Assembly: GCA_023227965.1 (NCBI GenBank)
Contig: JALOCA010000022.1
Span: 1-56,672, forward strand
Source: Lentimicrobiaceae bacterium
Lineage (GTDB): Bacteria; Bacteroidota; Bacteroidia; Bacteroidales; JALOCA01
Direction: 5' to 3'
Length of the DNA: 56,672 bases
Shown: piece after piece, positions 27,901 through 35,513 of the stretch
Numbering within the stretch: position 1 is the stretch's first letter
Layout: each line of letters begins with the position of its first letter
The notes under the pieces: generated by a model
Database searches by the model: none
Told to the model about the DNA's origin: nothing
Seen by the model: the letters and a program-made list of their open reading frames with translations, nothing else
Translations under genes and position numbers: made by a program

Positions 27901-28028
27901 CTTTCACAATAACCAAATACAAAGGCATAGACCCCGAAGTAAATAATGGCAGCGACAAATTGGGTATTGATAACAACTTCTATCCCCGTGCAAGGGTATA
28001 TATGTTAGGTGTTAATTTAGATTTATAA
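24954..28028 (+). CDS. SusC/RagA-family TonB-linked outer membrane protein
   Basis: 1024 residues, typical of SusC-like porins. A signal peptide ends ATEAFAQ; a carboxypeptidase-regulatory-like domain follows (about 28-105, ITGKVKDATDGSSLPGVSILIKNTTRGTTTDIDGSY). The TonB-box-like VVIGYGQVKKSDATGS and the plug (LLVGKAAGVIINTNNGAPGANSTIRIRGGSSL, FTVLKDASATAIYGSRASNGVILITTKKG) precede a 22-strand barrel ending YPRARVYMLGVNLDL. The porin imports a glycan or peptide across the outer membrane with energy from TonB. It pairs with the SusD-like lipoprotein 22 bases downstream. The extracellular domain that would reveal substrate is not diagnostic. Confidence 0.97.
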   Translation: MKKHLQLFAILFLIILWAFATEAFAQEMKITGKVKDATDGSSLPGVSILIKNTTRGTTTDIDGSYSITAGATSTLVFSFVGYTPQEVVVGAQKVINIFLKPSVTGLEEIVVIGYGQVKKSDATGSLSVLGSKDFNRGAISNPMELLVGKAAGVIINTNNGAPGANSTIRIRGGSSLKASNDPLIVIDGVPFNDANISGVSNSLNFINPNDIESFTVLKDASATAIYGSRASNGVILITTKKGKVGAKMRVSYNGILSFGTVQKDVDVLTGDEYRALAHEKLGSNNINETALASLGTANTDWQKEIYRTAVSHDHNISVGGAVKSVPYRVSLGYTDQEGILKNTSMKRNTLSFNLDPTFLNGDLKVNVGGKGMYTKQDFSNDGAVGAAILFDPTQPVMNGNSRYGGYFTWTTTGSGYAGPNAEYNQMATSNPVAMLDLTDNKSDVYRGNGNIQFDYKVPFIPDLHANLNMAIDAYKSDGHNNVDTIAVWTRREGFGRLNDYNQEGNSKTLDFLLNYKKDLDALQSKVEAMAGYSYQRFWRKKYNYQHSIVDLKHPHIVADSMTFETENVLVSFFGRINYSLMDKYLLTVTLRDDGSSRFAPENRWGLFPSLALAWKIKNEDFLKDVKAVTDLKLRLGWGVTGQQNIITDDNNKLLDYPYMGTYTSSVESACYQIGYETVDGVIDYTKPIFVTTLRPNAYDPSIKWESTTTQNIGLDFSFYNDRISGSLDYYKRETKDLINSIPIPNGSNFSNYLTTNVGSLENKGFEISLNLKPIAKRDMTWDVGFNFTYNENKITKFLRTDDPTYNGIPAGNINGATGNNILIQSVDYPTYSFFVLQQVYDVNGFPIEGLYVDLSGEGGNISSNLANFYHYKKPVPDYLIGLSSRFSYKKFDIGFSARINLNNYVYNNVASQTFYGNMYNNNYWQNLSSQIKDTKFNNAQYFSDIYIENASYFKMDNISAGYNFTKIITEKLRGRVSFTVQNAFTITKYKGIDPEVNNGSDKLGIDNNFYPRARVYMLGVNLDL

Positions 28029-28049
28029 TAATAAAAAGGAATTAAGATT

Positions 28050-29639
28050 ATGAAACGTATAAAAATAATATCATTATTTATAGTTTTATTCGCATTGGTT
28101 TCCACATCTTGCATAAACGATTTGGACACCAAACCATTGGATAAAAACACTGTAGTTCCCGATAACCTGCTCGACCGCCCTGGTGCCATCGAACAGGCTT
28201 TAGCAAAACTCTATTCTTCTTTTGCCGTTCCCGGGCAAGATGGTGTTAATCTATCAGGAGATATTTCTGGCATTGATAATGGCTTTGGTGTTTACACCCG
28301 TGCCCTTTGGATGCTTCAGGAATTACCAACTGACGAAGCCATCTGCGCATGGAACGACCAAACCATTAAAGACTTCCACTGGCAGACATGGTCAGCCACC
28401 GACGTTTTCAACATGGCAATGTACAGCCGTATTATTTACACCGTTACCATCTGTAACGAATTTATAAGAAACACCGAAGGAAACGACGACCCTGATGTGA
28501 TAAAATGCAACTCCGAAGCAAGATTCTTAAGGGCATTGGCTTATTTCCATGCCATTGATATGTACGGAAATCCAGCTTTTGTTACCGAAGCCGACAAGCC
28601 CGGAAAATTCTTCCCGAAACAAACCACCCGCGCCGAATTGTTTGCCTACGTTGAAAGCGAGCTTAGAGACATAGCCGACAATAACAAATTAGGAGAACCC
28701 AGATTCATGTACGGACGCGCCGATAAAGCCGCCGCCTGGATGCTCCTTGCACGTCTTTACCTTAATGCAGAAGTTTATACCGGAACCCCAAGATGGGCTG
28801 ATTGTATAACCTATTGCAACCTGGTTAAAAACGCCGGCTACATTCTCGAGCCCGATTACCATGCAAACTTCTGTGCCGACAATAATTTAAGCCGCGAGTT
28901 GATTTTTGCAATTAATAACGATGGACAATACACACGTTCGTATGGTGGAACCACTTACATTATTCATGCCGCTACCGGAGGAGGTATCAGCGCTGCTGCT
29001 TTAGGTATCGGAAGCGGATGGGGCGGAAACCGTACAACCCCTGAATTTGCCAACATCCTTACTAATAATTATCATCCTCCTCGTTCCGACTCAATGTTCA
29101 CGCAAGTACCCGATAAAAGAGTTTACCTTCAACTGCTTAACAACTGGGACATTATTAACGTAGGTACTTTCACCGATGGAATAGGAGTAAGGAAATTTTC
29201 AAATGTTAACCACGATGGCACAGAAGCTATTCATCCTCATAACGATTTTACCTGCACCGACTTCCCTATTTTCCGCCTTGCTGATGCTTATCTGATGGAA
29301 GCCGAAGCCTTACTCCGTTCGGGTGGCGACAGGGGTACTGCACTTAACGACATTAATGCCTTGCGCGAAAGAGCTTATGGCAATATAAACGGAAATATCA
29401 ACGACAGCCAACTCACCCTCGATTTCATACTCGATGAACGCGGAAGAGAACTTTACTGGGAAGCCGTTCGCCGTACCGATTTAATCCGATATGGCAAATT
29501 TACCGGAGATGCTTACTTATGGCAATGGAAAGGAAATTCTTTTTATGGACTTGGTACACCCTCTTACCGTAACCTCTATCCTTTACCCGCATCGGAAGTT
29601 TCGGCTAACCCTAACATTCATCAAAATACTGGTTATTAA
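28050..29639 (+). CDS. SusD/RagB-family nutrient-binding lipoprotein
   Basis: 529 residues with lipobox LVSTSC (Cys21). The TPR-rich fold is recognisable from EARFLRALAYFHAIDMYGNPAFVTE (about 150-175), KAAAWMLLARLYLNAEVYTG (about 228-247), FRLADAYLMEAEALLRSG and the family end LDERGRELYWEAVRRTDLIRYGKFTG ... NLYPLPASEVSANPNIHQNTGY. It caps the SusC-like porin from outside and binds the ligand. No ORF break. A GGAAT sequence precedes the ATG, a weak Shine-Dalgarno at best. Confidence 0.97.
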   Translation: MKRIKIISLFIVLFALVSTSCINDLDTKPLDKNTVVPDNLLDRPGAIEQALAKLYSSFAVPGQDGVNLSGDISGIDNGFGVYTRALWMLQELPTDEAICAWNDQTIKDFHWQTWSATDVFNMAMYSRIIYTVTICNEFIRNTEGNDDPDVIKCNSEARFLRALAYFHAIDMYGNPAFVTEADKPGKFFPKQTTRAELFAYVESELRDIADNNKLGEPRFMYGRADKAAAWMLLARLYLNAEVYTGTPRWADCITYCNLVKNAGYILEPDYHANFCADNNLSRELIFAINNDGQYTRSYGGTTYIIHAATGGGISAAALGIGSGWGGNRTTPEFANILTNNYHPPRSDSMFTQVPDKRVYLQLLNNWDIINVGTFTDGIGVRKFSNVNHDGTEAIHPHNDFTCTDFPIFRLADAYLMEAEALLRSGGDRGTALNDINALRERAYGNINGNINDSQLTLDFILDERGRELYWEAVRRTDLIRYGKFTGDAYLWQWKGNSFYGLGTPSYRNLYPLPASEVSANPNIHQNTGY

Positions 29640-29656
29640 TTTTTAATCTTGGAAAA

Positions 29657-30802
29657 ATGAAAAAAATCTTTTTAATATTCTTCATTATTGCGGGTATTGT
29701 TATTTCTTCCTGCAAAAAGGATGAAACAAAGGTTGAATTAACACAATTCATACCCGGAGCGCTTCTTTCTCCCGCTACAAATTCAGAGTTCGTTCTGCTA
29801 AAAGCTAATGCGGAAGACACTCTCATGACTTTTAACTGGGACGCAGCTACCTACACTTTCAGCAACGGCGACCCTGCTACCATTGCAGTTAACTATACTA
29901 TCGAAATGGATACCACTGGTAATAACTTTGCAAATTTTAAAACGGTGTATGCCACCAACGACCTGCAATATCCCATGACAGTAAAAGCAATGAACAATTT
30001 CTTGATAATTAAATGGGAAGACCTGCCAAACGTATTATCTACCTACGATTTCAGGGTAAGAGCGTCTTTATCCGAATCTACTTCTGAAGATGTATTTTCC
30101 GATGTAATCACGCTTAATTTCACACCATATTCAACGGAAGTAATACTATCACCCATTTACTTACTTGGAAATGCCACAGCAGCAGGCTGGGACAACAACC
30201 TTGCTTTGGAAATGACACATATAGGCGAAGCAGGAGAATATGTTATCGTAGCTACCCTATCTGGTGCTGCTGATACTTATATAAAATTTATTACAAGCCT
30301 TGGACATTGGGCACCTCAGTGGGGCACCGACGCCACTGGAACTAACGAAGCCGGACCACTTGTTTATCGTCCCGATGAATCAGTTGCCGACCCCTTAGCC
30401 ATTCCAGCACCAGCTACTAACGGAGATTACAGAATATTAGCCGACACAGCTAATTTAACTTACACTATTACACCTGTTACAGGAGTTTTATACCTACTTG
30501 GCGATGCTACTACTGCCGGATGGAACAATGCAACACCACTCGAAATGACAAAAGTAGCTCCGGGTATTTTTGAAATAACTACCACTCTCACTGCAGGCGG
30601 AATGAAATTCCTCGAAGTTCCCGGACAATGGGCTCCACAATGGGGCACCGATGCCACTGGAACAAATAGCAGAGGCATACTAATTTACCGTCTCGATGAA
30701 ACAGTTCCCGACCCAACTAATATACCTTCACCTGGTGCAGGAACCTATACAATCACAGTTAATCTGGCTACCCAAACCTATACTATTACTGCTGTTAAAT
30801 AA
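29657..30802 (+). CDS. SusE/SusF-like surface glycan-binding lipoprotein
   Basis: 381 residues with lipobox IVISSC (Cys19). An N-terminal SusE Ig-like domain (about 28-155, LLSPATNSEFVLLKANAEDTLMTFNWDAA) is followed by two tandem starch-binding-like modules (about 163-277 and 278-381). Both modules carry the same blocks: YLLGNATAAGWDNN and YLLGDATTAGWNNA, then WAPQWGTDATGTN repeated almost exactly. SusE/F proteins hold glycans at the cell surface through aromatic platforms; Trp and Tyr in the repeated blocks could form them. Alpha-glucan is the most likely ligand by family, but no amylase gene is in the window to confirm it. It follows susD by 17 bases. Confidence 0.9.
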   Translation: MKKIFLIFFIIAGIVISSCKKDETKVELTQFIPGALLSPATNSEFVLLKANAEDTLMTFNWDAATYTFSNGDPATIAVNYTIEMDTTGNNFANFKTVYATNDLQYPMTVKAMNNFLIIKWEDLPNVLSTYDFRVRASLSESTSEDVFSDVITLNFTPYSTEVILSPIYLLGNATAAGWDNNLALEMTHIGEAGEYVIVATLSGAADTYIKFITSLGHWAPQWGTDATGTNEAGPLVYRPDESVADPLAIPAPATNGDYRILADTANLTYTITPVTGVLYLLGDATTAGWNNATPLEMTKVAPGIFEITTTLTAGGMKFLEVPGQWAPQWGTDATGTNSRGILIYRLDETVPDPTNIPSPGAGTYTITVNLATQTYTITAVK

Positions 30803-30845
30803 TCAGTTATTCGTTTTTTAACAACATAATTAAAAATGATAAAAT

Positions 30846-30885
30846 CAAAAGGGTTGAAATGCTATTGTTTCAACCCTTTTATTTT
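30846..30885 (+). terminator. Terminator of the Sus-like operon
   Basis: AAAAGGGTTGAAA and TTTCAACCCTTTT pair around a short loop and are followed by ATTTTTTT, 44 bases after the SusE-like stop codon. Confidence 0.88.
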
Positions 30886-31255
30886 TTTCTGAAAAAATTA
30901 TCACTTGACGGAATAAATAGATGGCGACGGTATTATATAACCTGAATTGGAGATAAAACATGTTTTACATCTGACTGATATTAATCCGTCAGGGTTTTAA
31001 CATCAATAGAAATAAATTTTATTTCTGTGGATTCTCCGTCAGGATATCAATAACTAATGCCCTATAGACAAACTTTTATAAGAAATCAACATGCTATTGA
31101 CATTGATCGCCAACGGCAAAATGTAACATGCTAAAATATTACAATAATGGTTTGCAACCTTATGCTGAACCCGGGTAAATAAATCAGAGTTTTTTTATTT
31201 CTGTTGAAGTTTTAAAAAAAAAATTAAAAAATTGTAATTGTAATTTTAATATTTT
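30886..31255. other. Intergenic region upstream of the two-module T9SS gene
   Basis: About 370 AT-rich bases without a credible gene. It contains three short related motifs, GACGGAATAA (near 30905) and, in the other orientation, TAATCCGTCAGG (near 30982) and CTCCGTCAGG (near 31035), which could be operator half-sites or chance. Confidence 0.35.
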
Positions 31256-31263
31256 TAACTTTG
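31256..31263 (+). promoter_or_regulatory. -7 box for the two-module T9SS protein
   Basis: TAACTTTG fits TAnnTTTG, 53-60 bases before the possible ATGs. ATTG repeats at 31231 and 31237 are candidate -33 elements with 21- or 15-base spacers. It implies transcription separate from the Sus-like operon. Confidence 0.6.
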
Positions 31264-31322
31264 TAAGTTAAAATATACATTTAAATTTAGAATTTAATCA
31301 TTAACCTTTTAATCAAATGCCT

Positions 31323-32270
31323 ATGAAAAAACTATTACTAAGTATGCTAATTATTGTAGCTGTAGGGCTCTTTAATTATGCAAATGCTCAATTCAATGTT
31401 ACTTTGAATGTTGATATGCATGGTTCTGGCTTGAACGGAGAAACTATTTATTTTGCCGGTGATTTTGGTGGAATTTATGGCTCATGGGATGAACCAGGAA
31501 ACAATGCAAATGATGTGTTAACAGATGCTGATGAAGATTCTGTTTATTCAATAACCTTAACTGGTATTGCTGCTGGCAACTATATGTTTAAGTTTTTCAT
31601 GGGACCTACCTGGAGTACTGGTGAATGGACTGGCGATCCTAACCGTAGATGCTCCATCGCTGCTGATAAAACTTTGGACTTTGTTTGGGCTGATAAACCT
31701 TTTGCTATTACTTTAAATGTAGATATGCATGGATCCGGACTTAATGGTGAAACTATCTACATAGCAGGTGACTTTAAAGGCGACAATGGCTCATGGAACG
31801 AACCCGGAACAAATGCTTCCAACATCTTAACCGATGCTGATGCCGATTCTATCTATACTATTATTGCTTATATTGGTGCAGGTGATCATCAATTTAAGTT
31901 CTTTAAAGGTGAAGGTTGGGATGGCGGCGAATGGACTGGTGATCCTAACAGAACTTTCACTACTATTGAAGCTGACTCTTCTTTAGACTTCGTTTGGGGC
32001 GTGAACCCAGAAGGTATCAACGATAATCCTCTTGCTGGTAAAGTAAGTGCTTATCCTGTTCCTTGTAACAATACGTTGTATGTAAATGCAACGATTGATG
32101 TTAAGCAAGTTATTCTTTGCAATGCTTACGGACAGCAAATTTCCAGATTAAACAATGTTGCAGCCGGTAAAATTTCTATCAACACCTCTAACCTTGCCGA
32201 TGGTATGTATTTTATTACTTTCGTAGGGAAGAATGGTGGACAGTTAGTTCAAAAACTTCTTAAGAACTAA
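31323..32270 (+). CDS. T9SS-secreted protein with two tandem starch-binding-like modules
   Basis: 315 residues from the ATG at 31323 (an ATG at 31317 adds two residues). The signal peptide ends NYANAQ. Two near-identical modules follow (about 24-125 and 127-227 counted from this start): each begins LNVDMHGSGLNGETIY, continues AGDF, GSW(D/N)EPG, LTDAD.DS.Y and ends EWTGDPNR...LDFVW. The last 75 residues form a type A T9SS sorting domain (KVSAYPVPCNNTLYVNATIDV). A glycan-binding surface protein working with the upstream Sus-like locus is a reasonable inference; no enzyme motif is visible. The two modules are so alike that the duplication appears recent. Confidence 0.85.
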   Translation: MKKLLLSMLIIVAVGLFNYANAQFNVTLNVDMHGSGLNGETIYFAGDFGGIYGSWDEPGNNANDVLTDADEDSVYSITLTGIAAGNYMFKFFMGPTWSTGEWTGDPNRRCSIAADKTLDFVWADKPFAITLNVDMHGSGLNGETIYIAGDFKGDNGSWNEPGTNASNILTDADADSIYTIIAYIGAGDHQFKFFKGEGWDGGEWTGDPNRTFTTIEADSSLDFVWGVNPEGINDNPLAGKVSAYPVPCNNTLYVNATIDVKQVILCNAYGQQISRLNNVAAGKISINTSNLADGMYFITFVGKNGGQLVQKLLKN

Positions 32271-32290
32271 CGTAACTATCATTTCTGAAT

Positions 32291-32326
32291 AAAAAAGGAG
32301 CTCCCTACCGGAAGCTCCTTTTTTAT
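32291..32326 (+). terminator. Terminator after the two-module gene
   Basis: AAAAAAGGAGCT and AGCTCCTTTTTT pair around a 10-base loop and end in T, 20 bases past the stop. Confidence 0.9.
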
Positions 32327-32376
32327 GCTTATGAGTACAATAAACCAAAATTTATTATAAAATACAAGTAATTGGG

Positions 32377-32628
32377 TCTTTTAGAGTCGGCGTTGGTTCT
32401 TTTAGAGTCGGCGTTCCTTCTTTTAGAAGCAATGTTGGGTCTTTTTTATAGAATGTTCCTTCAAAAAGAAGGAACATTGGGTCAGAAAGAGGGAACTTCC
32501 CTTCTTTTTGAGGGATCATTCCCTCTTTTAGAACCATTAATTTCTCTAAAAGAAGGAATGATGGCTCTTTTTCATTCAACGCCGACTCTTTTAGAAGCAA
32601 ACGCATTTCTTTTTCAGGCAAGGCAGAC
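32377..32628. repeat. 12-unit degenerate 21-bp tandem array
   Basis: The segment divides exactly into twelve 21-base units with no indels. Most begin TCTTTT(A/T) followed by GAA/GAG and end in GTT or a similar trinucleotide plus GG/CC; a consensus is about TCTTTTAGAAGSAAYGTTSSS. Units 5, 6 and 9 look like inverted versions (TCAAAAAG, TCTAAAAG), producing hairpins such as AATGTTCCTTC / GAAGGAACATT at 32453-32479. Because 21 is a multiple of three, frames stay open on both strands: the minus-strand frame (32355-32651) reads as heptads of the form LLKEG(T/M)x. Whether it is translated is unknown. It lies downstream of the hypothetical gene at 32779-33264. Confidence 0.85.
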
Positions 32629-32718
32629 TTTTTAACCATTGAAGCCTGCAAAGAAAGTGAGAAACACCATGCTGTTACTTTACCAGGAGTATTAATGGGA
32701 AGAATGTGGCTATAAAAA

Positions 32719-32756
32719 ATAACCTGCCCGTTTTTTCATTTCAACCAGCAGGTTAT
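32719..32756 (-). terminator. Hairpin after the hypothetical gene at 32779
   Basis: ATAACCTGC and GCAGGTTAT pair across a 20-base loop, with T-rich sequence after it on the minus strand, 23 bases past the stop of the 161-codon gene. If it terminates, the 21-bp array is normally not in that transcript. Confidence 0.55.
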
Positions 32757-32778
32757 AAAACCGGAAACATTACCGTTT

Positions 32779-33264
32779 TTAGTTCTGCAGTACTTCGCCT
32801 TCTGTTTTGGCTTTACGACCCGAGAAACGTTCCTTCAGGTCGTCGGAAGCCGGTTTTGCACCCGGAACATTCCGTTTGGCTGCATCCTTTACAGAAGCAT
32901 AAATTGAAAGCGCAGCGATATAAGCTTCGCTCCCGGCAAGCAGGATGGAATCATCAAGCAATGTATTCATTTCTTCGATGGAATGTATGAAAGTAAGCAG
33001 GTATTTTACCGCCTTAACATCTTTCTCCATTTCATCCAGGTTGATGTATGCAGGCACAAGATGCGGATACAAGCGACCGTAATCCAATGCTTTTTCCACA
33101 AAGGCAATGGTTTTATCACCCATTTTGGCATAAGCATGCCGTTCTTCGGAGGTAAGGGTTACCAATCCGGCAGGTAACATACTTTTCAGTTTGGCTACTT
33201 CCGAAATAAACCCATCCACCTGTTGCTGGGTAATGTCTAACGAAATTCTGTTTTCGCCTTCCAT
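32779..33264 (-). CDS. Conserved hypothetical protein, all-helical
   Basis: 161 residues of predicted helical character: LDITQQQVDGFISEVAKLKSMLP, LTSEERHAYAKMGDKTIAFVEKALDYGRLYPHLVPAY, LDEMEKDVKAVKYLLTFIHSIEEMNTLLDDSILLAGSEAYIAALSIYASVKDAAKRNVPGA. It has no signal peptide and no membrane helix, and the C-terminus is basic. I cannot name the family with confidence; similar proteins of unknown function seem familiar from Bacteroidota. A minus-strand TATATTTG box at 33359-33366 is a plausible promoter. Confidence 0.75.
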   Translation of the reverse strand: MEGENRISLDITQQQVDGFISEVAKLKSMLPAGLVTLTSEERHAYAKMGDKTIAFVEKALDYGRLYPHLVPAYINLDEMEKDVKAVKYLLTFIHSIEEMNTLLDDSILLAGSEAYIAALSIYASVKDAAKRNVPGAKPASDDLKERFSGRKAKTEGEVLQN

Positions 33265-33544
33265 AAGTTTGCATTTAGGTTAGCCTACTGTTTGCAAGCA
33301 TTTCGGATGTGCTTACCTAAAAACCAGTAGTTTTATGGCTCACTGTTTTTATGCACATCAAATATATGAAATATTACCCGAATTTATTCATTTTGTTGAA
33401 AACTTTTTTTACAAAAAGGAAAAATTTATTTCATTCCGGGCGTGCGGCTTCAATTAACAGATAACCCATTTACTTCCGGGTTATTAATCCGGATAAGCCA
33501 TCCACGGATGTTGTAAAGATAATCGGTTTTTTGCAGAATTATAA

Positions 33545-33600
33545 ATTCCGCTCAGCCGAGGGAATCCCGATTTAACCGGGACCGCTCAGCCGAGGGCTTA
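33545..33600. repeat. REP-like palindrome cluster
   Basis: Within the 350-base gap 33265-33612, two copies of CCGCTCAGCCGAGGG flank the palindrome TCCCGATTTAACCGGGA (33565-33581). Similar palindromes occur at 11506-11522, 34787-34805, 37001-37019 and 41704-41721, and the word GCTCAGCC also follows the copies at 34787 and 37001. The rest of the gap shows only AT-rich sequence and the promoter for the 161-codon gene. Confidence 0.65.
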
Positions 33601-33612
33601 GCAGGAAAATAC

Positions 33613-34047
33613 TTATTCCTTAACGATCTTCCACACACTCCGTTTATCTCCTGCTTTAAGCTTCAGGTAGTAGATACCAGAAGGTTGGGCTGTGAGGTTG
33701 ATAGCCCCGCTCCCGGTACCTGACAGTGGAGAAGCCGATAACAACATACCGGAAGAATTATACAGGGCGCTTTCCACTCTTGTACCTTCCGGCAGGTTGC
33801 TGATGGCTACATTTACCTCACCCATGGTAGGGTTAGGCGACACCGTAATGGTAAGCTCTCCTAAGGTTTCCGTTAGCAGCTCCCTCCCTTCGGGAGGGTT
33901 GGGGTGGGAGGTTGTTTGTTTTAGTGTTACCACGTTGCGGGTGGTACGGTTGCCACTGGCATCGTAGGCATAGCTGATGGCTTGGGAAAATGCTTGCTGC
34001 AAACCAAAAAGAATTATTAAGAGTAATAGAAGGTTGATCTTTTTCAT
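33613..34047 (-). CDS. Small T9SS-sorted protein, RHS-like fragment plus sorting domain
   Basis: 144 residues: a signal peptide (LLLLLIILFGLQQAFSQ), a short YD-repeat-like piece (ISYAYDASGNRTTRNVV), a linker TTSHPNPPEGRE encoded by a GGAGGG/CCCTCC-rich palindrome, and a type A T9SS sorting domain (about 68-144, VSPNPTMGEVNVAISNLPEG ... KRSVWKIVKE). It looks like the two ends of a long RHS/YD protein joined after loss of the middle, so it may be a remnant rather than a functional gene. It starts 3 bases after the stop of the lipoprotein gene at 34051. Confidence 0.75.
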   Translation of the reverse strand: MKKINLLLLLIILFGLQQAFSQAISYAYDASGNRTTRNVVTLKQTTSHPNPPEGRELLTETLGELTITVSPNPTMGEVNVAISNLPEGTRVESALYNSSGMLLSASPLSGTGSGAINLTAQPSGIYYLKLKAGDKRSVWKIVKE

Positions 34048-34050
34048 TTT

Positions 34051-34482
34051 TTATGGGTAGGTTATTGTCCAGTTCATTATTTGCAAGTCTTGTAAGCTTA
34101 AATCATAACGCTTTAATACAAGGTAATTCGCTTTTACAGTGTCCCAGGGGGCGGTTTCTAATACATGGGCATCAAAAATAAAAACAGATATGGTATCAAC
34201 TTTATCATTAAAAAGACCCTTTGAAGGAGCCCCATAATAGTTTTTTTGAATACTATATGCTTCAATTTTATGTATCTGTGGATTATATATAGGATTTGCT
34301 ACATGATTAAAACTTGTGTCGGGATAATCTATTGTCCATGCAGTATAGATTGGTATATTGGACATATTATTTACACGTAGTTTTAAGTCTTCATTATTGA
34401 CCTTGTTGCAGGTTGTATTAATTGTTAGCAAACCTAAGATAATTAAATAAATTGGTTTAATAGTTAAATAATTTGATTTCAT
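34051..34482 (-). CDS. Hypothetical lipoprotein
   Basis: 143 residues. A membrane-spanning signal (IYLIILGLLTINTTC) ends in a lipobox with Cys25. The remainder is a beta-rich domain (LRVNNMSNIPIYTAWTIDYPD, DTISVFIFDAHVLETAPWDTVKANYLVLKRYDLSLQDLQIMNWTITYP). The closing pattern (W-D-T-V, L-K-R-Y-D-L-S-L-x-D-L) is seen in small Bacteroidota lipoproteins near RHS loci. I do not recognise a function. It is directly downstream of repeat copy 1 and directly upstream of the T9SS remnant. Confidence 0.7.
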   Translation of the reverse strand: MKSNYLTIKPIYLIILGLLTINTTCNKVNNEDLKLRVNNMSNIPIYTAWTIDYPDTSFNHVANPIYNPQIHKIEAYSIQKNYYGAPSKGLFNDKVDTISVFIFDAHVLETAPWDTVKANYLVLKRYDLSLQDLQIMNWTITYP

Positions 34483-34531
34483 ATAATTATTTTTATTGAT
34501 TTATTATAGATATGATGCCTCCTCCTAAAAA

Positions 34532-34820
34532 ATCCCCGCTGAGCGGAATTTGCAATTCCGTTCGGAACGTTAGAAAATTTGCAATTTTCTGTTTTCATAA
34601 TTTATTTTATTGTCGGCAGTAAAGTTGCTAATGGTGGTTATCTGCGGCGACGGGTCCCTGTTTGCTGGTCCGCTTACCGTTTGCACCGCTTGGGGCTTCC
34701 CCTGCTGATATGCAAATTCACCTGCTAAAATAGTGTTTTTTATAAAACCAATAGCTGAAATACAATTCCAACGGTATTCCGAGCGGTCCCGATGACTATC
34801 GGGACAAATGCAGCTCAGCC
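34532..34820. repeat. 0.29-kb direct repeat, copy 1 (carries RHS fragment)
   Basis: About 289 bases that recur at 36747-37035 in the same orientation with roughly a dozen differences. On the minus strand it encodes an RHS-type end (QQGKPQAVQTVSGPANRDPSPQITTISNFTADNKI) that runs into a stop. One end is the palindromic CCGCTGAGCGGAATTTGCAATTCCG element; the other ends in the TCCCGAT-GACT-ATCGGGA palindrome plus GCTCAGCC. Recombination between the copies would delete the genes between them. Confidence 0.88.
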
Positions 34821-34885
34821 CAGGAATTTGCTGTATAGCCTCATTTAATAACCTAAAACAAATTTTAGTTATTCACCTCGTAAAC

Positions 34886-35275
34886 TTATTGCAGAGGGTG
34901 TACTGTATATTTGGAGCCAAAATAAAAAACTAATGCAAAGGAACCCAAGATATACAATATCAGCAATATGTTTCCTATAAGCTTCTGTCTTTTACTCTCA
35001 TCTTTATACTTTTCATAAATCCTGTCTCGATTTCTATATAAAAATAGATAATTTAAACCAAAAGCCAATAATCCCAAAGGGATAGTATAACTGTAAATTT
35101 CGCTTTTAGAACTAAATTTCATATTTGCTAATGAATTATGGTTTAAAATAATTTGGATAACAAAAATATTCGCTAAATGACACATACTAATAAAAAGCAT
35201 AGCATTAGTAGCAGGCATATCGTTTGTGGGTATTCTTTTAAAAGTTTGCCACAATTTATAATATAAATATTTCAT
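34886..35275 (-). CDS. Small four-helix membrane protein, immunity-like paralogue 1
   Basis: 129 residues from the ATG at 35273-35275, chosen because paralogue 2 starts MRYLYYKLWQTF at the matching place; an ATG nine bases upstream is also possible. The N-terminus MKYLYYKLWQTFKRIPTNDMPATNAM is nearly identical to paralogue 2. Four hydrophobic segments follow (about 26-48, 58-80, 98-118 with a charged YRNRDRIYEKYKDESK loop between). It lies downstream of a HINT toxin remnant together with two relatives. Toxin immunity is the inferred role; a small effector is an alternative. Confidence 0.75.
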   Translation of the reverse strand: MKYLYYKLWQTFKRIPTNDMPATNAMLFISMCHLANIFVIQIILNHNSLANMKFSSKSEIYSYTIPLGLLAFGLNYLFLYRNRDRIYEKYKDESKRQKLIGNILLILYILGSFALVFYFGSKYTVHPLQ

Positions 35276-35292
35276 TATTAACATGTTTAAAA

Positions 35293-35487
35293 CTAGTGAT
35301 TAAAACCCCTTATCGGATAAGGTGCCCGGTCCGGGTGTCCGGTAATCATATTCATATAGGCTTTACTTGCCTGATAATTTGCTTGTATAACAAATCCAGG
35401 ACATCTGCCCACTCCAATAGCTATAACGGTAACTGTTGTATTAAGCCCTGTTTCACCCCAAGATTGTTTTTTAACCCAGACCTGCTT
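35293..35487 (-). pseudogene. Toxin C-terminal tail remnant 1
   Basis: A 64-codon open segment with no start codon at its head, beginning just after a stop and reading KQVWVKKQSWGETGLNTT, then VTVIAIGVGRCPGFVIQAN, and ending in the tail MNMITGHPDRAPYPIRGFNH. A shorter relative of the tail (IPDWTPYPVRGFNH) occurs at 35908-35973, again directly ahead of a membrane gene. This looks like the last part of a polymorphic toxin left after cassette exchange. I do not recognise the domain. Confidence 0.55.
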
Positions 35488-35513
35488 TTAAACAGGCTCA
35501 GTTTTTTTGCTCT

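Noticed and set aside
32377..32628. CRISPR array
   Set aside because: Units are contiguous 21-bp degenerate repeats with no spacers and no cas genes nearby.
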